Positions 1 to 5,695 of a stretch of 12,367 nt of DNA are shown here, one piece after another. The notes under the pieces are model-generated. The model saw nothing but the letters and a program-made list of their open reading frames with translations. It was not told the origin of the DNA and did not search any database. The DNA lies in assembly GCA_964607915.1 (NCBI GenBank), contig CAZSMU010000116.1, positions 1 through 12,367 on the forward strand. The letters run 5' to 3'. Each line of letters opens with the position of its first letter. The stretch's first letter is position 1. This DNA comes from JADJPL01 sp964607915. Its GTDB lineage: Bacteria > Bacteroidota > Bacteroidia > Chitinophagales > Saprospiraceae. The position numbers and the translations under genes are program-made.

Positions 1-15
1 TGAGCGTTGAAGATA

Positions 16-62
16 AAAGACAGAGGGCCGGCCATGCGATGCATGGCCGGCCCTCTGTCTTT
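16..62 (-). terminator. Perfect 22-bp hairpin terminator after the TerC-family gene
   Basis: Bases 16-37 and 41-62 are exact reverse complements, giving a 22-bp stem closed by a 3-base GAT loop. The core is very GC-rich (it holds GGCCGGCC in each arm) and the outer end is AAAGAC/GTCTTT, so the minus-strand transcript leaves the hairpin in a short U run (TTTTAT). It lies about 43 bp downstream of the TerC-family stop codon, where an intrinsic terminator is expected. The plus-strand exit also starts with TTT, so it may work in both directions if a gene converges from the left. The fold is certain at sequence level; the function is inferred. Confidence 0.85.
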
Positions 63-104
63 GTATTGGAAAGGTCTGAATCAGGATTTACGGAAAAATC
101 TCTC

Positions 105-941
105 CTACGGCTTAATCACCCCCTCCTGCAAGGCTTCTTCCTGGATACCGTGCAACTGCACCGGCTCCGGCTTGCGCCGCAGGCGCATATTCAGCATCTC
201 GACGAGCAGGGAGAAGGCAATGGCAAAATACAGGTAGCCTTTGGGCACTGCTCCGATCTCCGCACCGGCAATGGTCAGGTGCGACAGGTGCGCGCCCTCG
301 GCGATCAGCATGAACCCGATCAGGATGAGGAAGGCCAGGCCCAGCATCTGTATCGTCGGGTGCCGGTTCACAAACTGCCCCACCGGACCGGCGAAGAGCA
401 TCATGATGAGTACCGACGCGATGATAGCGATGACCATGACCGGAAGGTCTTTCGTCAGGCCGATGGCGGTCAGGATCGAGTCGAAAGAAAAGACGACGTT
501 GATCAGGGTAATTTGCACGACGACATTGGTCAGCGTAGTCCCTGCTTTGGATACTTTTTCGGCATCTTCCGCGTGGCTTCCCTCCAGCTTGTGGTGTATC
601 TCCGAGGTGCTCTTGTACAACAGGAAAATACCGCCAACCGCCAGGATGATGCTCTGCCCGGTGAATTCGCCGTGCATCAGGCTGTTGTGCAGGGTGAACA
701 GCGGATCCTGCATCGCCACCAGGTAGCTGATGCCAAACAAGAGGACGATGCGGAACACCATGGCCAGGGCTAACCCAATGTTGCGGGCCTGCCCCTGCTG
801 GCTCTGCGGCAACTTGTTGCTGACGATGGAAATGAAAATGATATTGTCAATGCCCAGGACGATTTCCAGGAAGGTCAGGGTCAACAGACTGACCCAAACG
901 GCGGGATTGGACAAGTCGGGGAAAAATGCAAGGTTCAACAT
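105..941 (-). CDS. TerC-family integral membrane protein (putative metal ion exporter)
   Basis: This 278-residue polytopic membrane protein has about seven hydrophobic segments (near residues 14-36, 56-78, 95-110, 137-157, 168-188, 198-216 and 234-252). It carries the two acidic signatures of the TerC/Alx/YoaE family: E26 with D32-N33 in EIVLGIDN of the first helix, and D154-S155 in FSFDS of a central helix. Characterised relatives export manganese or are linked to tellurium resistance, so divalent metal export at the inner membrane is the best guess; the substrate cannot be read from sequence. A TTG eight codons upstream also keeps the frame open, but the ATG at 941 begins right at the conserved N-terminus and fits the promoter at 991-1019. 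The gene follows trmD with 62 bp between and ends before a strong terminator, so it is probably a monocistronic unit. Confidence 0.9.
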   Translation of the reverse strand: MLNLAFFPDLSNPAVWVSLLTLTFLEIVLGIDNIIFISIVSNKLPQSQQGQARNIGLALAMVFRIVLLFGISYLVAMQDPLFTLHNSLMHGEFTGQSIILAVGGIFLLYKSTSEIHHKLEGSHAEDAEKVSKAGTTLTNVVVQITLINVVFSFDSILTAIGLTKDLPVMVIAIIASVLIMMLFAGPVGQFVNRHPTIQMLGLAFLILIGFMLIAEGAHLSHLTIAGAEIGAVPKGYLYFAIAFSLLVEMLNMRLRRKPEPVQLHGIQEEALQEGVIKP

Positions 942-990
942 GGTTTGCGCTTTTTTATGGCGCAATTTTACGGAGAATTCGGGGAATGCC

Positions 991-1019
991 CAAATATACA
1001 GCGTCAGTCCTCCAGCAAA
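991..1019 (-). promoter_or_regulatory. Consensus Bacteroidota promoter for the TerC-family gene, overlapping the trmD 3' end
   Basis: On the minus strand, TTTG (1019-1016) is followed by a 17-base spacer and TATATTTG (998-991), which fits TAnnTTTG exactly. The published Bacteroidota/Flavobacterium consensus is TTG-N17-23-TAnnTTTG, so both boxes and the spacing agree. Transcription would begin near 985, giving a leader of roughly 45 bases before the ATG at 941. The -33 box and part of the spacer lie within the last codons of trmD, whose stop is at 1004-1006. Assignment to a promoter is inferred from the match. Confidence 0.75.
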
Positions 1020-1681
1020 TCGGGCCGGCGGGCCTGGGTGCGCTCCAACGCCCTTTCGTAGCGCCAGTCCTCAATTTTGGGAAAATTGCCGGACAACAGG
1101 ACTTCCGGCACCTTCCAGCCGCGGAAATCGGCCGGGCGGGTATAGACGGGGGGCGCGAGAAGCCCGTCCTGAAAGGAGTCCAGCAGCGCGGAACTCTCAT
1201 CGCCCAACACGCCGGGGATGAGGCGGCCGATGGCGTCCACTACTACCGCCGCAGCGAGTTCGCCCCCCGACAAGACGAAATCCCCAATCGAGATTTCCAG
1301 GGTGATGAAGTGCTCGCGCACGCGCTCATCCACGCCCTTATAGTGGCCGCAGAGGATGAGCAGGTTCTCTTTCATGGAGAGCCGGTTGGCCATGGGCTGG
1401 TCGAACAGGCGGCCGTCCGGGCTCATATAGATGATCTCGTCGTACGTGCGCTGCGCCTGCAACTGCTCAATGCAGGCCGCGATAGGCTCGATCATCATGA
1501 CCATACCCGCCCCACCGCCGAACGCGTAGTCGTCGAGCTGCTGGTGGCGGCCCAGACCAAAGGGTCGGAGGTCGTGTACCACGACCTCCAGCAACCCTTT
1601 CTGCTGTGCCCGCTTCATGATGGAGTGGCCGAAAGGGCTTTCCAGCAACTCGGGCATCAAGGTGACGATGTCAATGCGCAT
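1004..1681 (-). CDS. trmD: tRNA (guanine-37-N1)-methyltransferase TrmD
   Basis: This SAM-dependent SPOUT methyltransferase makes m1G37 in tRNAs that have G at position 36, preventing +1 frameshifting; it is normally essential. The 225 residues are collinear with the family: an N-terminal knot domain with DDYAFGGGAGM (50-60), the SAM-binding knot region CGHYKGVDER (111-120) and SIGDFVLSGGE (131-141), the segment with D168 (matching E. coli catalytic D169) in LLDSFQDGL, and a C-terminal tRNA-binding part ending in LLSGNFPKIEDWR. E. coli has His where F200 lies in that last motif. The protein is shorter at the C-terminus than E. coli TrmD. It is 24 bp downstream of the FKBP gene on the same strand and likely cotranscribed with it. 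The usual rpsP-rimM-trmD-rplS arrangement is absent here. Confidence 0.96.
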   Translation of the reverse strand: MRIDIVTLMPELLESPFGHSIMKRAQQKGLLEVVVHDLRPFGLGRHQQLDDYAFGGGAGMVMMIEPIAACIEQLQAQRTYDEIIYMSPDGRLFDQPMANRLSMKENLLILCGHYKGVDERVREHFITLEISIGDFVLSGGELAAAVVVDAIGRLIPGVLGDESSALLDSFQDGLLAPPVYTRPADFRGWKVPEVLLSGNFPKIEDWRYERALERTQARRPDLLED

Positions 1682-1705
1682 ACGAGACCTGCAACGAGTA
1701 CAGCT

Positions 1706-2362
1706 TTAGTTGATTTTCAGAAGCTCTACTTCGAAGATGAGCGTCGCATAAGGCCCTATCACGCCCCCCGCGCCGCGCTCGCCGTAGCCGAGCTCATAGG
1801 GGATAAAGAACTTCCACTTAGAGCCCAAAGGCATGAGCTGCAGGCCTTCTACCCAGCCCTGGATGACCTGGGTAACCCCAAAAGTGGCCGGCTCACCGCG
1901 ATCCACCGAGCTGTCGAAGACGGTTCCGTCCACCAAAGTACCGGTATAATGCACCGTCACGCGGTCGGAGGCGGTCGGTTTGGGACCGGAACCGGCCGTG
2001 AGCACCTCATACTGAAGGCCACTGGGAAGCGTGACCACGCCGGAGCGCTTGCTGTTCTCCGCGAGGAACTTTTTGCCTTCTTCCACGTTGCCCGCGTACT
2101 TTTTGCTCTCCAGCGCCGTCATGTGCTGCTGTACGATGTTGTTGCACTGCTGCACGTCGTACCGCAACTTAGCCCCCTTGAGCACGTCCTGAATACCCTG
2201 GGCTAACTGCGCCTGATCCAGGCTATCCAAACCCTGGCTTTTGAGATTTTGCGCAATCAATACCCCGAAGCTGTAGCTGACCGAGTCCATGGGCTGTTTT
2301 GAATTTTGTGCCCGAAGGCCTGTGATAAAAAATAAACTTGCGAAAATGATTCCAATCCTCAT
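1706..2362 (-). CDS. Exported FKBP-type peptidyl-prolyl cis-trans isomerase (Mip/FkpA-like)
   Basis: This 218-residue protein is probably a periplasmic folding helper that isomerises Xaa-Pro bonds. Residues 1-18 form a signal peptide (MRIG, a hydrophobic stretch, then LRA before QN). Residues about 24-105 are an alpha-helical N-terminal domain of the Mip/FkpA dimerisation type, beginning MDSVSYSFGVLIAQNL. Residues about 113-218 form one complete FKBP domain with the pocket residues Y139, F149-D150, F161, V166-I167, W170 and Y194. I chose the ATG at 2362 because the frame extends upstream only to a TTG at 2377, and the ATG places the signal peptide correctly. There is no lipobox, so it is likely soluble. 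It lies 94 bp after ubiX and 24 bp before trmD. Its client proteins are unknown. Confidence 0.92.
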   Translation of the reverse strand: MRIGIIFASLFFITGLRAQNSKQPMDSVSYSFGVLIAQNLKSQGLDSLDQAQLAQGIQDVLKGAKLRYDVQQCNNIVQQHMTALESKKYAGNVEEGKKFLAENSKRSGVVTLPSGLQYEVLTAGSGPKPTASDRVTVHYTGTLVDGTVFDSSVDRGEPATFGVTQVIQGWVEGLQLMPLGSKWKFFIPYELGYGERGAGGVIGPYATLIFEVELLKIN

Positions 2363-2406
2363 TGCTTTTTTTTGCAAGGTTAAGAATAAAATTTGATTAG
2401 CACGTA

Positions 2407-2443
2407 TTCAGGTTTTTCCGCTGAGGGCAAAAAGGAACCTGAA
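2407..2443 (-). terminator. Weak stem-loop between ubiX and the FKBP gene
   Basis: TTCAGGTT (2407-2414) and AACCTGAA (2436-2443) are exact reverse complements separated by 21 bases, in which T-rich and A-rich stretches may pair further. It starts 14 bp beyond the ubiX stop, the right place for a terminator or attenuator. There is no U run directly after it on the minus strand, so termination efficiency is doubtful, and ubiX could still read through into the FKBP gene. Confidence 0.35.
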
Positions 2444-2456
2444 CGGGCTACTGTCC

Positions 2457-3026
2457 TTAGCCCTCCTCCCCTTCTCCCCAGCGATACGTCGGGATATCGA
2501 ACCCTGCGAGGTCGAGGATGCGGTCCACCACGGTAGCTGCCAGGGCTTCAAAGGAGGCTGGCCGCGAATAGAACGAAGGGCTGGCCGGGCATATTATACC
2601 GCCCGCCTGGGTGATCAGCACCATGTTTTGCAGGTGAATCAAACTATAGGGCGTATCGCGGGGAGCCAGGATCAGGCGGCGGCGCTCCTTCAGGATGACG
2701 TCCGCGGCGCGAGTGGTCAGGTCGTTGGAGATCCCGGAGGCAATGCGCCCTACCAAGCCCATAGAGCAGGGGCATACGATCATCGTATCGTAGCGCGCAG
2801 ACCCCGACGCGAAAGGCGCCATGAAGTCTTTGCTGCCGTAAAAATCAAAGGGGTAGTCCCGGTACCCTGCGTTGCCCAGTTCCAGCTCCCAGTTCAGCCG
2901 CGCGTTTTCGCTCAGCACCACTCCTACCCTGGCCCATTGGTCCTGTACCGCGACCAGCCGGTCCATGAGTACTTTCGCATAGATTGCCCCGCTCGAGCCG
3001 CCAATAGCCAATACGATTTTGCGCAT
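2457..3026 (-). CDS. ubiX: UbiX-family flavin prenyltransferase
   Basis: UbiX joins a dimethylallyl group to reduced FMN, making the prenylated FMN cofactor used by UbiD-type decarboxylases. The 189 residues match the family throughout: the flavin-phosphate loop GGSSGAIYA (9-17), VCPCSMGLVGRIASG (84-98), the signature NDLTTRAADVILKERR (101-116), and PRDTPYSLIHLQNM (122-135), which holds the conserved Arg and Ser-Leu-Ile-His elements of the active site. The protein lacks a signal peptide and should be cytosolic. The ATG at 3026 is immediately followed by the flavin-binding beta strand. No ubiD-like gene lies in the window, so the decarboxylase it serves (quinone biosynthesis or aromatic acid metabolism) must be elsewhere. 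It is divergent from the MFS transporter gene across a 163-bp region. Confidence 0.93.
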   Translation of the reverse strand: MRKIVLAIGGSSGAIYAKVLMDRLVAVQDQWARVGVVLSENARLNWELELGNAGYRDYPFDFYGSKDFMAPFASGSARYDTMIVCPCSMGLVGRIASGISNDLTTRAADVILKERRRLILAPRDTPYSLIHLQNMVLITQAGGIICPASPSFYSRPASFEALAATVVDRILDLAGFDIPTYRWGEGEEG

Positions 3027-3076
3027 ATTTTTTAGGGTACAATAGGAAAAAGGGGGAAAGGGTTTAAAAATAAGAG

Positions 3077-3099
3077 GGGATTAGCGCTGCTGCTATCCC
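3077..3099. promoter_or_regulatory. Near-palindromic dyad in the divergent ubiX / transporter intergenic region
   Basis: GGGATTAGC (3077-3085) and GCTATCCC (3092-3099) pair with a single bulged T around a GCTGCT centre. The dyad lies roughly midway in the 163-bp region between two divergent starts, a natural place for an operator. No regulator gene lies nearby to name a binding protein, and it could equally be an mRNA hairpin. The rest of the region is purine-rich with G runs on the plus strand (about 3034-3079), then T-rich. Confidence 0.3.
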
Positions 3100-3116
3100 G
3101 TTTTCCTCCCCCTAGA

Positions 3117-3150
3117 TTGCTTTTTTTTCTAAAACCCATTTTTATTTTGG
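3117..3150 (+). promoter_or_regulatory. Candidate promoter for the transporter / oxidoreductase / PQQ operon
   Basis: TTG (3117-3119), a 23-base spacer and TATTTTGG (3143-3150) fit the Bacteroidota pattern TTG-N17-23-TAnnTTTG with one mismatch in the -7 box. Transcription would start near 3157, leaving a leader of about 30 bases before the ATG at 3190. The area is T-rich, so chance matches are likely; treat it as a candidate only. Confidence 0.35.
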
Positions 3151-3189
3151 TTTTTAGTGTATTTTCAGAGCCCTAAAACACTTAACCTT

Positions 3190-4449
3190 ATGAATGCTTC
3201 CCTGCGGTTCCGCCTGTCGGCAATGACCTTCCTCCAGTTTGTGGTGTGGGGCGCCTGGTACGGCCAGCTCTCCAAGTACTTGCTGGCCATCGGCTTCACA
3301 GGCTCCCAGGTGGGCAATGTCTATGCGGCTTTCTCCGTAGCCATGATTGCCTCTCCTTTCTTTGTGGGCATGGTGGCCGATCGCTTCTTCCGCGCCGAGC
3401 GCGTATTGGGGGTGTTGAACCTGCTGGGGGCGCTCATCCTCTACGCCCTGGCCCAGATCAAAACCTACGACGCCTTCCTCTGGGTGATGCTGCTCTATTG
3501 CCTGACCTTTACCCCCACCCTGGCCCTCACCAATTCCATCAGCATGCGCCAAATGAGCGACCCGGCCCGGGAATTCCCCCCTATCCGGGTCATGGGCACC
3601 CTCGCCTGGATTGCCGTGACCAACCTCATCGGCTTCATGGGCTGGGGCGATAAGGCCACTATTTTCTACGCCTCCATGGCTACTTCCATAGCCCTCGCTG
3701 CCTTCTCCTTCGCCCTCCCCAAAACGCCTCCCCTGGCCAGCGGACCCGTCAGCACAGGCCAAATCATCGGCACTGATGCGTTCTCGCTGTTTAAAGACAA
3801 GAGCTACCGCATTTTTTTTATCGCCTCCGTGCTGGTCTGTATCCCCCTCTCTTTTTACTACGCCTTTGCCAACCCGAGCATAACCGATGCCTACAAGGCC
3901 TCCTTCCTCGTGGCTAACCCCGGCGCAGCACTGCCAGATACTTTCTATGTGGAAAACAAAATGTCGCTGGGCCAGGCTTCCGAGGTAATCTTCATGCTGC
4001 TCCTGCCCTGGGCCTACCGCAAAATGGGCATCAAAAATATCCTCCTCCTGGGCCTTGCCGCATGGGTTGCCCGCTTCCTCCTCTTCGGCTTCGGAAACGC
4101 CGACGGACAAGAATGGATGCTCTACTCCGCTATCCTCCTGCACGGCGTATGCTACGACTTCTTCTTCGTGAGCGGCATGATCTACACCGACCAGAAAGCA
4201 GGCGAATCGTTCAAATCATCCGCCCAGGGACTCATTTCCCTAGCTACCTACGGACTGGGCATGCTCATCGGCTCCCTCATCTCCGGAAGGGTGCAGCAGT
4301 ACTACTCATACCCCTCAGGCGATAGCGTCGTGACCCACTGGAACAGCGTGTGGCTCATCCCCGCTGCCATCGCCTTCGCCGTCTCCTTGTTGTTCGTATT
4401 CTTTTTTAAACAGGAAAAGCCGGTCATACAGGAGTCAAACTCGCAATAA
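3190..4449 (+). CDS. MFS transporter of the nucleoside:H+ symporter (NHS) type
   Basis: This 419-residue inner-membrane protein has about twelve hydrophobic segments and looks like the NupG/XapB (NHS) branch of the major facilitator superfamily. Visible marks are the N-terminal MTFLQFVVWGAWYGQL (12-27), an MFS loop 2-3 motif GMVADRFF (60-67), PIRVMGTLAWI (131-141), and the late HGVCYDFFFVSGMIYTDQ (318-335). The ATG at 3190 begins just before the first helix; an in-frame GTG at 3157 would add eleven polar residues and is less likely. A soluble loop of roughly 35 residues follows the seventh helix (about 227-260). Homologues in Bacteroidota are often named nucleoside permeases, but many sit beside sugar-metabolism genes. 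Here it leads an oxidoreductase and a PQQ dehydrogenase, so a sugar, keto-sugar or polyol substrate is as plausible as a nucleoside. Confidence 0.88.
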   Translation: MNASLRFRLSAMTFLQFVVWGAWYGQLSKYLLAIGFTGSQVGNVYAAFSVAMIASPFFVGMVADRFFRAERVLGVLNLLGALILYALAQIKTYDAFLWVMLLYCLTFTPTLALTNSISMRQMSDPAREFPPIRVMGTLAWIAVTNLIGFMGWGDKATIFYASMATSIALAAFSFALPKTPPLASGPVSTGQIIGTDAFSLFKDKSYRIFFIASVLVCIPLSFYYAFANPSITDAYKASFLVANPGAALPDTFYVENKMSLGQASEVIFMLLLPWAYRKMGIKNILLLGLAAWVARFLLFGFGNADGQEWMLYSAILLHGVCYDFFFVSGMIYTDQKAGESFKSSAQGLISLATYGLGMLIGSLISGRVQQYYSYPSGDSVVTHWNSVWLIPAAIAFAVSLLFVFFFKQEKPVIQESNSQ

Positions 4450-4483
4450 GCCAATTGATTTACCATATATAAAAGAACTATCT

Positions 4484-5677
4484 ATGAAAATAGCCATGCT
4501 CGGTTCCGGGTTTATCGGACGTTTCTATGCGGATTCCCTGCAAGGGTACCGCAGCAAGGACAAAATCGTCAGCGTGTATTCCCGCCGGGAAGAAAGCGCC
4601 CGGAAATTTGCCGAAGACTACCATTGCGCCCACTGGACCACCGACCTGGAAGCGTCCATCGCACACCCCGACGTAGAAATCGTCTGTATCTCCCTCCCCA
4701 ACCACAAACACGAGGAGGCCGTCCTGCTCTGCTGCAAACACAAAAAGGCAGTCATGACCACCAAACCCCTGGGCCGCAACGGAGCCGAAGCCAAACGCAT
4801 GCTGGAAGCTGTCGAAAATGCGGGTATCTTCAACGGATACCTCGAAGACCTGGTCTATACCCCGAAATTCCTCAAGGCGCACGAAAGCGTGAAAAACGGG
4901 GCGCTGGGCCGTATCCTGTGGGCAAAATCCCGCGAAACCCACCCAGGCCCCCACTCCGACTGGTTCTGGGATCTCGAACAGGCAGGCGGGGGCTGCATCC
5001 TCGACCTGGGATGCCACTGCGTGGAAATCGCCCGCACCTATATCGGCAAGGATATCAAACCAATCGAGGTAATGTGCTGGGCCGACACCCAGGTCAAACC
5101 CATCGAAGCGGAAGACCATGCCATCGGGCTGGTCAAATACGAAAACGGCGCCATCGGACAGTTTGAAGTGAGCTGGACCTTCCGCGGCGGCCTCGACCTG
5201 CGCGACGAGGTCATGGGCACCGAGGGCACCATCTGGACCAATAGCTTCCTCCGCACCGGATTCGACATGTTCACCACCGGCAAAGGAGCGGACTACATCG
5301 CCGAAAAAGCAGAGACCAACAGCGGCTGGCTCTTCCCCGTCGGCGACGAACTCAATGAGCTGGGCTATAACCACATGTTCATGGATATGTTCAACTCCCT
5401 CGAAGTGGGAAGAGCTCCCAAGGAGACTTTCTACGACGGATACGTAGTCAACTGCATCCTCGACGCCGCCTACCGCTCCGCCAAAAGCAAGCAATGGGAA
5501 CCCGTCCTCCTCGATGTCTGGCGCGGCCGGGAAGGCGTGACGAGCCAGAGCCACCTGCTCAGCTACGACGCAGACCACTACCTCGTGAAAGAAGAAATGA
5601 CCCACTACGGAGCCAAAAAAGTCATCCTCAAACACAAAGAAACCGGAAAAATCACCGAAAAAGTGCTTTCCGAGTAA
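4484..5677 (+). CDS. Gfo/Idh/MocA-family NAD(P)-dependent oxidoreductase
   Basis: This 397-residue protein has the two-domain Gfo/Idh/MocA layout. An N-terminal Rossmann fold (1 to about 120) begins MKIAMLGSGFIGRFYA with the dinucleotide motif G7-S-G9-F-I-G12. The C-terminal alpha/beta domain carries GGGCILDLGCHCVEIAR (168-184), whose D174 and H178 match the usual catalytic pair. The family's E-K-P motif reads T93-K94-P95, so the catalytic lysine is kept but the preceding Glu is replaced by Thr. There is no signal peptide, so it should be cytosolic. Members oxidise or reduce sugars, inositols and keto-sugars; the substrate cannot be read here. It follows the MFS gene by 34 bp and precedes the PQQ dehydrogenase by 18 bp, so it likely acts on whatever that transporter imports. 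Confidence 0.92.
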   Translation: MKIAMLGSGFIGRFYADSLQGYRSKDKIVSVYSRREESARKFAEDYHCAHWTTDLEASIAHPDVEIVCISLPNHKHEEAVLLCCKHKKAVMTTKPLGRNGAEAKRMLEAVENAGIFNGYLEDLVYTPKFLKAHESVKNGALGRILWAKSRETHPGPHSDWFWDLEQAGGGCILDLGCHCVEIARTYIGKDIKPIEVMCWADTQVKPIEAEDHAIGLVKYENGAIGQFEVSWTFRGGLDLRDEVMGTEGTIWTNSFLRTGFDMFTTGKGADYIAEKAETNSGWLFPVGDELNELGYNHMFMDMFNSLEVGRAPKETFYDGYVVNCILDAAYRSAKSKQWEPVLLDVWRGREGVTSQSHLLSYDADHYLVKEEMTHYGAKKVILKHKETGKITEKVLSE

Positions 5678-5695
5678 CCCTCCACGCTCAGCGCT

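Noticed and set aside
926..2206. A 426-codon plus-strand frame opposite trmD and the FKBP gene
   Set aside because: Antisense shadow of conserved genes, with no family motifs.
2375..2382. TAACCTTG on the minus strand as a -7 box for the FKBP gene
   Set aside because: One mismatch, no TTG at the required spacing, and a start so close to the ATG that almost no leader would remain.
3034..3079. Possible G-quadruplex from four G runs
   Set aside because: The loops are long and uneven (up to about 14 bases), so a stable quadruplex is unlikely.
3051..3113. AGGGGGA and TCCCCCT as arms of a larger inverted repeat
   Set aside because: Only seven pairs of low complexity across a 49-base gap.
3154..4143. 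A 329-codon minus-strand frame opposite the MFS transporter, rich in Gly, Glu and His
   Set aside because: Composition is that of an antisense read of a membrane protein; no domain recognised.
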